Of a stretch of 36,462 nucleotides of DNA, positions 1-11,076 are shown piece after piece. Source of the stretch: Discostella pseudostelligera (Eukaryota > Bacillariophyta > Thalassiosirophyceae > Thalassiosirales > Thalassiosiraceae); contig JALLBK010000046.1 in NCBI GenBank assembly GCA_036940085.1, positions 1-36,462 of the forward strand, read 5' to 3'. The notes under the pieces are model-generated. The model ran no database searches. It was not told where the DNA came from and saw only the letters and a program-made list of their open reading frames with translations. Position numbers and translations under genes: made by a program. Position 1 is the first letter of the stretch. Every line of letters begins with the position of its first letter.

Positions 1-88
1 TAGTGTCTACTCTAGAGTGGTGACGTCTTCCATCGCGGTCGTGCCGTGCACACAAAAGCTATCATTATTTGGTTGACCCGTCAATAAA

Positions 89-687
89 ATGCCGACATTA
101 TTCACAGACCCGAGGTCGGGTGGAGTCAAGAAGAGTAGCGGCGTCAACGTCCTTCCCATCGTTGCAGAGACATGGGCCCAAGTGCGCGACGACTCCAACG
201 CGTCCGTAGATTGGCTCATCGCCAGCTTCGACGGAAGTAGCAAAACGGACATTAAAGTTATTGCATCTGGTTCGGGTGGGTTAGAATCTTGCGCGTCAAT
301 GTTACCAGAGAGCAATGCTTGTTATGGCGGCGTCAAGCTGAAAAGTGGAAGATTTGTTACATTTTATTATGCTCCCGATGGCTGTCCAGTTATGCAGCGG
401 GGAAGAGGTAAGTATTTTTCCAACATTCTCAATGCGTTTGGCTTAACTATTTGCACTGATGAAGAAGGCGGTTATCGTTTCGCTCTGCTAATCAGCGTCA
501 ATGTACAAAAATGGTAAGCACCAACCCATTGTTACATATCCACAAAACATGATTCATATTCCACAAAAATGTATCGTCTCATCGTACTGTTCTCAACTTT
601 GTACGATGGCAAGGAGTGTTAAATGTCCTTGAAGGTAGTGACCGTGAGATTGAAATGAGACCTGGGTTGACAGAAGCTGAATTATAG
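89..687 (+). CDS. Coactosin/ADF-H domain actin-binding protein (2 exons)
   Basis: Small actin-depolymerizing-factor-homology protein of the coactosin/drebrin type, expected to bind F-actin in the cytoplasm. Proposed exons are 89-407 and 614-687, with a GTAAGT donor at 408 and a CAAG acceptor at 612-613. Exon 1 ends in phase 1 and exon 2 resumes correctly. Exon 1 shows the family pattern VRDDSNASVDWLIASFDG, then a SGSGGLE segment, then FVTFYYAPDG near residue 90. Exon 2 gives VLNVLEGSDREIEM and an acidic end, which fits the usual coactosin tail. The product is about 130 residues, near the usual 130-145. An in-frame TGA at 74-76 makes the ATG at 89 the first possible start. A few residues between the exons look short for the family, so a missed micro-exon is possible. 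The family call is fairly sure; the 3' join is less so. Confidence 0.72.
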
Positions 688-1284
688 GAGCCGAGAGAAA
701 GTGTTGGGCAACATCAACATCATTAGATACTTGGATCCACCTCGTTCGCATTCGATAAGAAATTATCCAAACGGCACTAGATAGGAGTTTCAGATTGTTG
801 GAGTTCGTGTGGAATTGAAGAAAGGCATTAATAACAACTCTTTTTGGATGAAAGAAGAATCGCAATAGGTAAATCGATTGATGTTTGCATCGCTCTCAGA
901 GACAGCGGAGCAATCATAACCATACAAGCAAAACAACATTACAATCTCCATATAAAATACGATTATTGCGATCTTGCCCTAGGTATTAAGTTTTTTCACA
1001 CTGCGTATGAGATGTCATGTCCATCGTAATCTTGTCGGAATCGGAAGTCGGAGGATGTTTATTCGGTCTGGCCGTCACCAGTCACCACTCCAATCCTCTC
1101 CCCTCTCCACCGCACAAAATAATCACCAATATGCTAATGCCTGCTGCCTGCCGCCATATGGTAGCCATGGAAACGAATAGGTCCACATCATTCACCATCA
1201 CCCCTCACTCTGTATCCACCTCACACTCACTGTGGCGTTCACCTCGAATGGACATGGTCCTAGAATAGATTTCTAATATGAACG
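688..1284. other. Intergenic, no gene seen
   Basis: About 600 bp between the coactosin-like gene and the adenylate kinase gene, both on the plus strand. It contains only short reading frames without recognisable protein features. It presumably holds the 3' end of the first gene and the promoter of the second. A C/A-rich stretch (1074-1250) precedes the kinase start; no specific motif can be supported. Confidence 0.5.
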
Positions 1285-1839
1285 ATGAGTGATAACGATG
1301 AAACATCACGCAAACGACCAAACATCTTGGTGACAGGGACGCCGGGCGTCGGGAAGACTGCGACGGCATCTCTTATTGCCGAAGAGTTAGGTCTCAAACA
1401 TATCAACGTCGGTGAACTCATCAAGCAGCACAAATGCTATGATGGCTACGATGATACCTTAGAAACTCATATCCTTGACGAGGATAAGCTTCTCGATTTG
1501 ATGGAAAACTTGTTCCAAGAATGTGCAGATGAGAACATGGGCATAGTCGCCGATTATCACTCTTGCGAACTCTTCCCTGAACGATGGTTTGACTTGGTGC
1601 TAGTACTTCGAACTAACACCGACGTCCTGTATGATCGCTTAGATAAACGCGGGTACAATGAAAAGAAGCGAACAGAGAATTTGGAGGCTGAAATAATGCA
1701 AGTTGTGTTGGAAGAGGCGAGAGAGTCCTACGATTTAGAAATTGTGCATGAAGTGCCATCGAATACTGTGGAGGAAATGGAGTCCAATGTTGAGCGATGC
1801 CGGCTGTGGATCGAGCAGTGGGTTGCTAATAATTCTTAA
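1285..1839 (+). CDS. AK6: AK6/Fap7-type adenylate kinase (hCINAP homologue)
   Basis: Single-exon gene for 184 residues. It is an atypical NMP kinase of the AK6 (Fap7, hCINAP) family, a nuclear ATPase/adenylate kinase that acts with Rps14 in late 40S ribosome maturation. The Walker A motif GTPGVGKT is at residues 18-25. INVGEL follows at about 40, and the highly diagnostic ADYHSCELFPERW is at 89-101, followed by LVLVLRT and a LYDRLDKRGY segment that corresponds to the LID region. Length is close to the human protein (172 residues), so it is complete. No intron is needed. The ATG chosen is the one directly before the P-loop region. Its gene converges with a minus-strand unknown that ends 106 bp downstream. 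Confidence 0.95.
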   Translation: MSDNDETSRKRPNILVTGTPGVGKTATASLIAEELGLKHINVGELIKQHKCYDGYDDTLETHILDEDKLLDLMENLFQECADENMGIVADYHSCELFPERWFDLVLVLRTNTDVLYDRLDKRGYNEKKRTENLEAEIMQVVLEEARESYDLEIVHEVPSNTVEEMESNVERCRLWIEQWVANNS

Positions 1840-1945
1840 GCGTCCAAATGTGAAGAACAATAAATGGAAGTTTGAACGACATCGAGATGCCGCCTACCGC
1901 CTTTCTCATACGAAAGCCTGTCTACCCAACTCTTCGAACAACTAG

Positions 1946-2590
1946 TTAGAGTTCCTCATTTGATATCCGCGGATGTTCCTTGATGATCGGTAACGAGTCC
2001 AACACCCTGCTGATCGGTTTAAGTGCACACCGGAATGAGAAGTTGAATCCGCATCCATGTTCACCGTTCTTCAATGCAGTTTGATTCCTCCTTCGCCTCG
2101 CCTCCGATGCACATTCATCTTTACCACAGGAGCAGATGAGGCGTTCGGAAACAAGTAGTACTTGAGATTTCTCAGATGCGTTGCAGCTATTGTTGACTCC
2201 TCGGGACACTGCGACGGACGAGCACACATGCGACGCCTCATTGTCGCAGTTCAAGCACTTCAAACATCCGCTCTCAATGAGTAAAGAAGCCTTCGATGGT
2301 GCAAGAGCGCATTGGATTGCCAGAGGAGAGAGGGAGATAGATGTATTCGAGATGTCCGCCAATGTATTGTTTGATCGAAGGTTGACAACCGATGTTTGTT
2401 TGGCGGCCGGGATCCCTCCGTTGTTTACTTCCGCGACGTAGATACACGAGATTATATGATGTTGCTCTAATAATAAGGTTGGATTCGCTTTCTCCAAGAG
2501 CGGCATGGACGTCAACGAGCTTTGCGTGTTCTCCTTCCCATCACCGTCGCCAATGACAATGCTCGGTTTGAAAATGCTTGAACTTGGCAT
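1946..2590 (-). CDS. Hypothetical Cys-rich protein
   Basis: Uninterrupted frame of 214 residues on the minus strand, not recognised as a known family. The N-terminal half is Ser/Asn-rich and without clear structure. The C-terminal half has clustered cysteines: CLKCLNC near 109-115, then C at about 122, CSCGKDEC near 153-160 followed by a basic stretch ARRRRN, and CGF near 179. The spacing suggests one or two zinc-binding knuckles, but it matches no family I can name. The gene is convergent with AK6. No intron signal was needed, but a short undetected intron cannot be excluded. The overlapping plus-strand frame (2181-2441) is taken as its shadow. Confidence 0.5.
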   Translation of the reverse strand: MPSSSIFKPSIVIGDGDGKENTQSSLTSMPLLEKANPTLLLEQHHIISCIYVAEVNNGGIPAAKQTSVVNLRSNNTLADISNTSISLSPLAIQCALAPSKASLLIESGCLKCLNCDNEASHVCSSVAVSRGVNNSCNASEKSQVLLVSERLICSCGKDECASEARRRRNQTALKNGEHGCGFNFSFRCALKPISRVLDSLPIIKEHPRISNEEL

Positions 2591-3114
2591 CGAAACTTGA
2601 AACCGAAGCAGAGTCTTTCGGAGGTACTCCTACCGAGCAGAAGAGGGTGGGGAAAGGGAAGGTTACGATAAGAAGACAACCGATGTCAATGAAATTGTAT
2701 CGACGACCGATGGAAGGTCCAGCTTGCTTGTTGCTTGCCGCCGCGGCAATCCATCCGGTTTCAACCAGAATCGACTGTTCACGTAGGAATCAGTAGAGAT
2801 AAAAATGGCGGGAAGGAAATGATAATGATCAAACAAGACGACGATGCGTTGGATGAGAGGGAAGATCGAGGGTAGGGATGATGCCCAACAATAATAACGA
2901 GGTTAGAAGGTTAACAGGATTTAGAGAATGACATTTCGTAATATTTTCAATCAATTGCTACTGCAAAATCTGGGTCAGGTGCTCTTAACGAGTAAAGGGA
3001 ATGTCGTCGGGCACAAACGGTGATGGAGCGATGGCAGGCCTCGATTCAGCCATACTCGTAGCCACATGCAAATGTGTTGCTTTGCTATTTCCTCCCGAAG
3101 CTAGACACCAACCG
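2591..3114. other. Intergenic, no gene seen
   Basis: About 520 bp between the start of the Cys-rich unknown and the end of the HA-domain gene, both on the minus strand. A TGGCGGGAAG word at 2806-2815 resembles the E2F-like sites found elsewhere in the window. It lies about 215 bp upstream of the start of the 1946-2590 gene. Nothing else is supported. Confidence 0.4.
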
Positions 3115-4814
3115 TTAGATCTCAACTATCTCGTCATCTTCCGTGACAATGGGATCTCGCGAAAAATCGTGGCCTGAAAAGTCATGGCCTGAAAAATCAT
3201 CATTCAGAAGGGAGTCCACAAATGTGTCGGCATTGAACGGTGCTCGAGCAGGAGCATGAGAGACATTTCCGATTTCTGTCAGCATTGTAAGCTTTTGGTT
3301 CGAATCGAAGTCAAAGCTTGGTGATGCCGAAGTGTGTTGGGTTTGTTCAAGATCGAACTCAGGCATCGCATACGAATCGTCTACTCTGAAATTGGTAGGA
3401 ACCATGGGACTTGGCTTCGAATCATCACCTTCATGTGAGTCTTCGCTGACCCTTCGAGCATTAGGTGATGGCTTGAAGTCAAACTGTGTCGTACACTGCG
3501 TATTTAAGCCACTGAAGGTGCCCATGTCCGTTAGATTTTCGAATGAATATGCATCGACCGGGTGTGGCTGAACCAACGGTGGCATGTCACCAGCAGAGAT
3601 TGTGCTCTGAGAGTCTTCGTCGTCCGATTCATCGGACAAAGCATCGGGATTTATCTCAGAAGTAAGGGCGCTAGCAAACTCAGCGTCACTCGGACATGCG
3701 ATATGCTGCCCATGGTCTCCAGCTACTTGAGGAATGTAGGCTAGAGGATAGAAATACTTGTCAGAGGCGAAACTAAATGGAACGTCTGCGATGCAAATGT
3801 AGAGCATAACATACCTTTTCCTTCATGCAGGGTACTCTGGTGGCCTGGCACTCCATTCTGTAGGAGAATTCTCCAGTCGAAACCGATTGAATTAAGTAAG
3901 GCTATCCGCCTCCCAGACAAACTCGTCTTTTGTCTCGCTAACATCAACTTGAACTGCGATCGTTGGTTCAAAATCCATACTCCGAGTGGAGTGTTTTTCG
4001 GAATTTCACAGTTGCCATGTGCCAGATAGTGTTGTTTTAGCTCCTCGAAGCGTTGCTCCCATGGTTCGCGATGGCGCACTTGAAGCTTGAAACCCATTTG
4101 CTGGAGCTCAAAAATGCGCTCATCGTTTAGGAGCTTATTTGTCTGTCCCTTTTGCGTGTTTTTGTAGCTCTGGCGAATACTCTTGACGAAGTTTCCTAGC
4201 TGTTGGTTTGCGACATAGATATGAGGAACATCGGTATGGCCATTCGACAGCTGAAACGCCCTGAGCTGCTGCATTCCGATTTCCCATGTCAACGGTTTGG
4301 GTTTCGGACCCTTAAGCGAGGTTGGTGGTAGGTTGTTTCCCGCTTCGGAACTATCATCATCGCTGTCGACCAAGACTGGCTGATCCCGATGTTTCAATAC
4401 CCACTTGAATCCTAACTCATTGAGTTGCTGCACACGCAACATGTCCATGATTGGGCCCTTGCACTCATTCATTCTCTTGTAAGTCTGTCGTTGGTTGCAG
4501 ACAAAAGTCCCCAATGAAGGATCTTTGTTGTAGGAACGGGGCACATCGACATGTCCGTGTTTGGCTCTGAACATCTTGAGTTGTGCCAAGCGATCGTCCC
4601 ATTTCAAACGAACCCGAGATTCACGATATGGCTGGTTCCCTTGGACCAATCCATGCTGCCCGACTAAAACCTGATCGTTATCGTCGGAATCATCCGCTAC
4701 GTCAGCTTCCTCACCTAACTTAAAAACAGTCTTTGTCGGCATCTGTAATCTCCAGTTGCGGGCGAACTGAAGTGATGTCTCAGAAAATTTATGATTTGAA
4801 ATCGATGTTGACAT
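3115..4814 (-). CDS. Triple helicase-associated (HA) domain protein (2 exons)
   Basis: Exons 4814-3815 and 3740-3115 on the minus strand, joined across a 74-nt intron (donor GTATGT, acceptor CTCTAG, phase 1), giving 541 residues. Three HA-type repeats are visible: residues 72-140, 177-246 and 252-316. Each starts with W-(D/E)-x(3,4)-L/F, has a GH/GN-x-(D/E)-(V/I)-P core, and ends with a GF-K/D-W/L segment. No helicase core is present. Such stand-alone HA-repeat proteins are abundant in diatoms and their function is unknown; nucleic-acid binding is the usual inference. The second exon encodes a Ser/Asp-rich, acidic, low-complexity tail with a 15-bp tandem repeat (DFSGH, 3 copies, near 3152-3200). 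An acidic tail could serve in transcriptional activation; this is inference. The start lies 148 bp downstream of the stop of the next minus-strand gene. Confidence 0.82.
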
Positions 4815-4962
4815 CGCATTTTAAATTCGTTTAAATTTGGCCCTCCACAGCGTTGACATGAACATGATGATTTTTTGTGAAGACTTCGAATGAATAGGAG
4901 GGGTTGATGAAATGGCGAGATGAATATCCTCGCTCAGCCTACCGAGAACAACGTCAAAGCTA

Positions 4963-7593
4963 TCAGGATTCTGATGCAATGGCAACGTCGCTGCATCGCA
5001 TTTCCTCAGGAAGGAAGGATAGAAACTGTTCAAGTAGGTCTGGATGGGCCTTCATGATATCTTGCGCAATCATTTTCACATCCGACAGTGAATTATCAGG
5101 CGTCTGGTTGGTGATGCATGACTTTATACCCTTCGACAATGTGTCATACGCCTCCTCGCCAAGACTCTCTCTAACCTGCATAAGGAAGCCACATGCAAGA
5201 TTTCTGCGTTGTTGCGTGGCACCCACGGCGTCCTTGCCACCTCCCCCCGTCCTGAACCATGTACGAATTCGGTTATTTAGAGGACCAATCCGTGACGCAG
5301 GGACAGCTGCCAGTTTGCCGCCAGTGCCGTTAGTAAGAGCTGGTGCACTAACCCCTTCCTCGTCCGAACTAGAAATATCTGTGCCCGTGTCCATCTGGCT
5401 CCTCTCATCCATTCTCAATGCCTCATTTAGCATCCGATCTTCAACAGTCGCCATGATTTCTTCAGCTTTCTCTCGTTTCTTCCTCATGAAACGACGAAAG
5501 TTCTCGACAAACTTGAAACGATATTGATATTCCACAGTGTCCTTGCACGTCTTCGATCCATCTACGGAATTCGCAATCATCCGAATTGATTCCCTATAAA
5601 TTCGATAGCCTGCATCAAACTGTTCCTTCTCCGACTTGTTCCAAATAGTCATGTACTTTTCAGGGCCACTTCTTACTTTTTGGATTGCCTTTCGAACATC
5701 GCCTCTGCACTCATGGAGTTCTGTGAGGAGAGCATTTATATTCACTTCTCGTGGCTTTTTAGCCTCGGCTTTTGTATCTGGAGACTCAATATAATTCGCA
5801 TCATGAAATGGTTGCAACCCAAGGGTATTCAGATGATTGATGAGCAAAGAGCACGCTTCTTCAATAAACTCATCCACATTATTGCCTGCATCAGCTGCCG
5901 GACCCCAAACCATTGTTGGAATCCTTTGAGATGGAGGATTCGACATACCGCGAAAGCTAGACTTCCGATGCAAGTCAATTTGTACAGGGATGATTGCTTG
6001 ATGATCGGGGCCAGTTCTGATCTTTCCCACAGTTGTTACTCCCTCTGAAACAATTCTTCTTGGTGACATGGGGAATGCCGACGGGGGAAGGGGCGCGTCC
6101 TCATTGCTTTCCCCACTATTGTTATCTCTCACTGAGTTGCAGTCATTACCTTCAGCGTCCGATGAGTCAACTACTGTATTCGATGCTTGATTACCCGTCA
6201 CTGTGAAGTCATCATTGTCGTCAGTGCATGGACAAAGCTTCACTGTGGCATCCTCTCCAGAAGAATTGGCCGGACAAAGCGATAGAGTGTAACGGCAAAT
6301 GAAGCTTGATTTTGGTTCATTCGATTCTCTATCCGTAGACTGATCCGCTGGATTCTTTTTGACAACCTTGGCCTTGCCCAGAATAGAAGAGATGGCATTA
6401 TCGTCGGATTGATCAGTCAAAACAACATCGTGGGCGGACATGCTTGCCAGGATAAATTCTCTCATATTCTCCCGGTTGTTTCCCTCCTCTAATACAAATC
6501 GCCCGCTAACGCCCTCAAGATCTTCCTTCTTGAAAAACCAGCGCGTGCGCATCATCATCATGGTCGAGGACGGCGTTGATGATTTGGACGACTCGTCTTC
6601 CACTGCTTTTTCTTCCCACAGTCGCTCGACCAGTCCAAGATAAGGATCGAGTGCACCCAAACCAATTTCTTTCGAGGCCGGATCATTGTACAGAGAAATT
6701 TCGTTGCCATTTTGGGAATAAATGCCATTCCCTTGTCTCACACCACTCCATGGGGCATCGCCACTGTATATCATGACCACATCTCCAATGCGGACTGTAA
6801 GAGGCAAGGGAGGTGTCGAATCATCCGATGATTTGTCACAGGTGAAATCAATTTCAACCCCTGCATATTCCACAGATGATGATTTTGTATCACTCTTGAT
6901 GCCCTTTCCAATCCAACGATATCTTGGCTCCGACCATTCGCGAACTGGCCTGAGCATTGATACTTCTCCCCCCGGCTTCAATTGTCGACCTTTGTCATCC
7001 GTAGAGATCACAACATCGCCGCCACCCGTTTTGACACGTGGAGGTATCGACCTCGTCCCACCTTTCCTCGTAACCACAGCCACAGACTCCGTTGCAGCTG
7101 CAGCAGCGCTAGAATCAGACTTCACCTTGGCCTTCTTGGATGCCAACCCTCCCCCCTCCCCTGGCGAATATCGATATGGTGCCGGTACTCGTTGGCGCTT
7201 CGACGACCGGCGCTCCGGAATGGCATCATCATTATTTTTGTTCCTTTCATCCTCCTTCATCGTGGTGGAGTTATCTGAGTCTGGATCCTCATCCTCCATC
7301 ATGTTGTCGTCGTCGTCATCGTCGTCGTCTTCGTTGATGTTTGCATGAAAAGAAGATGCTGCTGCTACTGCCGCATCCACTTCTTGTTCGACATCGAAAT
7401 CGGCACCGGCGCCGACGGGCTCATTCTTGTCGACCCCCGCAACCGCTGCCGCGGCATCGTCTGTCGCCTCCTCCTGATCCTGAGATTCCTGTGGAATGCC
7501 TGCTGGCTCTTCGCCAAGATCAGTGGCCCTCTCCTGTTCAGGAGCATGGTTTGTTGAATTGGTTTCATCCATAGTAGGAGTTGTCGTCGCCAT
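4963..7593 (-). CDS. BAH-ELM2-SANT chromatin corepressor-like protein (MTA/RERE type)
   Basis: Single-exon frame on the minus strand, 876 residues from the ATG at 7593. The frame opens further up to 7701, but the lower ATG is preferred because an E2F-like element (7667-7677) lies just above it. Order of parts: acidic N-terminus with a run of eight Asp near 89-96; basic SSKRQR near 130; BAH domain about 266-412 (VRIGDVVMIYSGD, RTRWFFKKEDL); ELM2 core about 523-565 (VGKIRTGPDHQAIIPVQ); SANT about 648-695 (IWNKSEKEQFDAG, TVEYQYRFK); then a basic helix with MRKKREK. BAH-ELM2-SANT is the architecture of MTA and RERE proteins, which recruit class I histone deacetylase through ELM2-SANT. A nuclear deacetylase-partner role is inferred. 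The GATA finger of MTA was not seen. Confidence 0.85.
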   Translation of the reverse strand: MATTTPTMDETNSTNHAPEQERATDLGEEPAGIPQESQDQEEATDDAAAAVAGVDKNEPVGAGADFDVEQEVDAAVAAASSFHANINEDDDDDDDDNMMEDEDPDSDNSTTMKEDERNKNNDDAIPERRSSKRQRVPAPYRYSPGEGGGLASKKAKVKSDSSAAAAATESVAVVTRKGGTRSIPPRVKTGGGDVVISTDDKGRQLKPGGEVSMLRPVREWSEPRYRWIGKGIKSDTKSSSVEYAGVEIDFTCDKSSDDSTPPLPLTVRIGDVVMIYSGDAPWSGVRQGNGIYSQNGNEISLYNDPASKEIGLGALDPYLGLVERLWEEKAVEDESSKSSTPSSTMMMMRTRWFFKKEDLEGVSGRFVLEEGNNRENMREFILASMSAHDVVLTDQSDDNAISSILGKAKVVKKNPADQSTDRESNEPKSSFICRYTLSLCPANSSGEDATVKLCPCTDDNDDFTVTGNQASNTVVDSSDAEGNDCNSVRDNNSGESNEDAPLPPSAFPMSPRRIVSEGVTTVGKIRTGPDHQAIIPVQIDLHRKSSFRGMSNPPSQRIPTMVWGPAADAGNNVDEFIEEACSLLINHLNTLGLQPFHDANYIESPDTKAEAKKPREVNINALLTELHECRGDVRKAIQKVRSGPEKYMTIWNKSEKEQFDAGYRIYRESIRMIANSVDGSKTCKDTVEYQYRFKFVENFRRFMRKKREKAEEIMATVEDRMLNEALRMDERSQMDTGTDISSSDEEGVSAPALTNGTGGKLAAVPASRIGPLNNRIRTWFRTGGGGKDAVGATQQRRNLACGFLMQVRESLGEEAYDTLSKGIKSCITNQTPDNSLSDVKMIAQDIMKAHPDLLEQFLSFLPEEMRCSDVAIASES

Positions 7594-7666
7594 GGTCAAG
7601 ATCCTTTGCCTCTTTGGGTGCGTAGTGGCGGCAATGGTGACTGACGACCGACAGACTAGACCTGCT

Positions 7667-7677
7667 TTTGGCGGGAA
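7667..7677 (+). promoter_or_regulatory. E2F/DP-like site TTTGGCGGGAA
   Basis: Exact TTTGGCGGGAA, matching the eukaryotic E2F/DP consensus, about 75 bp upstream of the preferred ATG (7593) of the BAH-ELM2-SANT gene. The same 11-mer recurs at 10808, 26429 and 26468, always between genes. Function is inferred from the motif only. Confidence 0.5.
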
Positions 7678-7816
7678 CGTGGAGCAGAGAGCAGCATGCA
7701 ATGGATGAGATAAAAGATAGAGACGTGTGAGAGTCTATCGCATCGAGAGACAATCAACAGTACAGCATCATGATGTTTGATTGATAGTGGTACTAATAAG
7801 CAAAGGACTACAACGT

Positions 7817-10572
7817 TCAGGCAGCGTTCAACTTCTTCTTCTTCGTCTTCCTATCATTCTTCCGTGCCACCCGCTCCGACTCTTTGGCTTTTGCCTTCTT
7901 TGTCCAATCCGAGGTAGATTTTCCTTTACGGCGTGCATTTTTTCCAGCTCCCCCTTTGCTACCGTCAGTATACAATGCCCTCGGACCCGTAATATTAGCA
8001 ATCCAATGGTCGGCCAGTCTTCCATTGCCCACTGTCAAACGGTAGTCTTCCTCGGATACACTGTTTCTAAACTGGGAGAGAACATTGGCGCTGCACAATC
8101 CTCGCTGACATGCTTCCGAAAAAAGTTCCTGAATTCGTTCCTTCTTCGCGTCGGCGTCTCCGATCATGTGGTTTTCTACACAATTCATCATGTAATAGTA
8201 TGCTCTGTCCGTTAAGGCCACACTCGACTTTTCGCTGGGCTCCATCTCTTTCAACTGAGAGAAGAGATTTGATGCAGTGTCGAGCACTTGCTGGTAGTTA
8301 GTGTGGTCCGATAACGAGCACGCTTTCATTACGAGTGCCAACGTTTCTGGATTTGGACGGACATCCGCATTGGATTTGCCCAATTGATTCATAGTATCAA
8401 GGATCTCCAGAGCCTTGTCATACAGCCGAATCTTGCCGAACAGTTGCTTATTGCAAACAATTATGAATGCATTGTAGGCTGCCACCGATGATTCCAGATG
8501 CTTCTGCTCCTGCATCAATGAAATCAATCGTTCTGCCTCGCTGAATGCACGATCTGCATTCGACATGTTCGCCAGTGACATGATGGTATACTCAAAGGAT
8601 TGTTCTGTTGGCAACGGAACACCTCCTCGATCCTCTGACTCTTGCTTTTCAGCATCTACCATCCGTTGCAATAATTCAACGGCTTTTGTGGCATCTTCCG
8701 CATTTTTGCTGTCTTTGTACAAGCTTAAGACAAGATTGTAAACATTGGATCGAATGTGTATCGAAGCGATTCGTTTCGGAGGATACCCGATATCCCCGTG
8801 ATTGCTGCTATCAGTACGGGCAAAAATGGGTTCCAGCCCATTCTGAAACACGTCATGCACTCTATGCATTCGATTCAAGACATCACACGCATCTGCAGCC
8901 ATCCCTTTTGTTCCACGCAACCGTGCGATCAATCGAATCATGGTAGTGTATGCAGATGTGACATCTATTGTTTGAGAGAATGATGTGGATGGATTTCCCC
9001 CACCGCTTTGATCCAACTCGTTGGGTGTGCCGTTTACCACACCGTCGTCATCAGCCCTCTCGTACCCCTGATAATAGTCCTTATTTTCCAAGCTGGTGAC
9101 AAAAGTATGCAACTTACCAAGCCATTCTTGTCCCAAATCCCGCTCTTCTTTCTTTTGGAGATTCTTTAGTGCTTTAATCGAGTGAAGAAGTACGTATGGA
9201 TCATCTTTGTACATCCCGGAAATATGGGGTCGGCAGCAGTCGGTGAAAGCATCATGAATGTTGTTGAGAAGGATGATGCGCTCAAGCGATTCAGGGCCTT
9301 GGGAGGTAGAGATTGAGGTGTTAGGATTCGGTAGAATGCACTGATCTGACAAACAAACGTTCAATACTTACGAGTTGTTCCAGCATGGCACTAGGAGAAG
9401 TAAACAAATAAGCAAGGGGAATGAGTTGATATCAATTCGCAATGAATCTCTATATTCACAATCAGATGAACTGAAGAACTCACCTTGATTGCTAATGCGA
9501 AAACTTTGGAGTTCGGTATGCTCTCATTTACCCATATTTTCCATTGTTCCGTTTCTTTTCCGTCAACGCCCACTACCCTCGCTCTCCCGATATCAGATGT
9601 CCTTTCTTCGGTCGGATTTTCATTGTTCGTATCGTAGTGACACGACACTATATTCGCCAACATCATCATGCTCTTCATCAGCGCTTCACATTGCTGACCC
9701 TTGCGTCTCGCTTTGGAGTTGGAATACGCTCGTAGGAGATTGATGTAATCTTTGGAGGATGGTGGTGGCAAACGGATCTTCGGAAAAATCATCTTGTCAT
9801 CGTCAGGAGCGGATTCAACACTCGACTTCGCAAGTCTCGGTACAATGTTGTGAATTGTTCGAACCATCCACTTCTTGTTCAAATAATTGGTGATGGAATC
9901 CTCTACCGAGTCTTCGATATCTTTCATCCAAACCAATGAACTACCATACGATTCCAAAATGCTGTCCATCCATTCATACATTAACCGTTCCGCCGTCTTC
10001 GTTGCCTCTTCATCGTGATGAATGCGAGATGTGTACTTAATTGCTTGAGAATAGGCAAGACTTAATAATTGTTGGGATAATATCCATCGTTCGTACAGTT
10101 CTTTGACTTCTCCTACGCCCGTAGTTGAATATTCAACATATGCAGCTTGTGCATCCATGGCCGCCTTCTTCGCGTCGGATAGAGCTACTAATTTTGCTCG
10201 AGCGCGATCATCTCCACTGCTGCTTTCAGTATCAGATCTCTCTAAACTGTTAACATGAAATCGGTAGCTTGCATCGAACTCTGTAAGTGACTGCTTTTTA
10301 TCAATCTGCTCCATCAATGATGCACCACCGTCGTCCGTATCATTCCTCTTGGACGGCAGCGACGTAGAGGAGAAAAACTTAATGCTCGTGGTATCGATAA
10401 ATAATTGCGATGGTGGCTTCCATCTGCTGCGATATGATCCTGTGTTCGACACTGGATGCCTTCGACCCATCACCCGTGCACTACCCGCGGCCGTTCCGTC
10501 CATCGGCCGTCTTGGACGGACCATTGACACAACTGACCGGAGAAAAGGTTGACGAGAGTGAGCTTGCCACAT
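7817..10572 (-). CDS. PPR-like organelle RNA-binding protein (2 exons)
   Basis: Proposed exons 10572-9484 and 9340-7817, with a 143-nt intron (donor AAG|GTGAGT, acceptor GATCAG, phase 0), giving 870 residues. The N-terminus is rich in Arg, Ser and Thr and nearly free of acids (RSVVSMVRPRRP), like a mitochondrial presequence. The second exon carries helix-pair repeats with PPR character: NVYNLVLSLYKDS with ATKAVELLQRMVDA; AYNAFIIVCNKQ with YDKALEILDTMNQ; and RPNPETLALVMKACS. The C-terminus is a Lys/Arg-rich tail. PPR proteins bind organellar transcripts and act in their processing or translation; the target is unknown. A competing acceptor (TTGTCAG) 5 nt upstream breaks the frame, and another at about 9391 meets a stop, so the join chosen is the only one that keeps phase. 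The next gene on the strand starts 224 bp downstream. Confidence 0.72.
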
Positions 10573-11076
10573 GGGAGACTTGTGTAGTGCACTTCTTGCT
10601 ACTGCTCGCGGGGGCGATGATCTTTTAACATAATATTATTCTGGACCATTGTCGTCTGGGGCGGTGTATCGATGGTTGTGGTCGATTGTTTATTGTTGTT
10701 GTTGTTGTGTTGTGGTTGGGGTGTGTCGGAGTTGTGCGGTGGGGGGCGAGAGGCGGCAGCCAGACGGCAGCGGCATCGGTAGGGGCGGCGGAGGATGGCG
10801 GGAAATATTTGGCGGGAAGTCAGTAATGGCAGAAAATAGCGGGAAAAGAGACAACACGTTGACTATGAATTCCTTCGTAGAAAGATCTTCAACCACAACG
10901 CAGGTTGCGTGAAAAAATGGCGCGAGCAGGAGGACGGACGACGATGACCATGATGACGAGCCGCAGCAGCCATGCACCATGCACAATGCAATGCCATGTC
11001 CGTCATTTCCAATGAACAATGAATTGAATGAGTAGGCTCTGCATAGGCAATACATCTCATCTAGATATTCAAAGTC
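10573..11076. promoter_or_regulatory. Divergent promoter between PPR and myosin genes, with E2F-like cluster
   Basis: The two genes are divergent, so these 504 bp should hold both promoters. A tight group of G+C-rich words lies in the middle: TGGCGGGAAA at 10796-10805, TTTGGCGGGAA at 10808-10818 and TAGCGGGAAA at 10837-10846. All fit the E2F/DP core GCGGGAA. A TG-rich stretch (TTGTTG repeats, about 10688-10715) is also present. No TATA box was assigned. Regulation is inferred from motif match only. Confidence 0.45.

Noticed and set aside
4904..5527. 207-residue plus-strand frame opposite the SANT-coding region
   Set aside because: Ser/Arg-rich shadow of the minus-strand corepressor-like gene, without any domain.
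6722..7348. 208-residue plus-strand frame opposite the BAH-coding region
   Set aside because: Ends in a Ser run that mirrors the GAT/GAC repeats of the sense gene; no protein pattern.
9341..9411. A 19-nt micro-exon with a 26-nt intron in the PPR gene
   Set aside because: It keeps frame, but a 26-nt intron is too short; a later acceptor (GATCAG) gives a simple phase-0 join.
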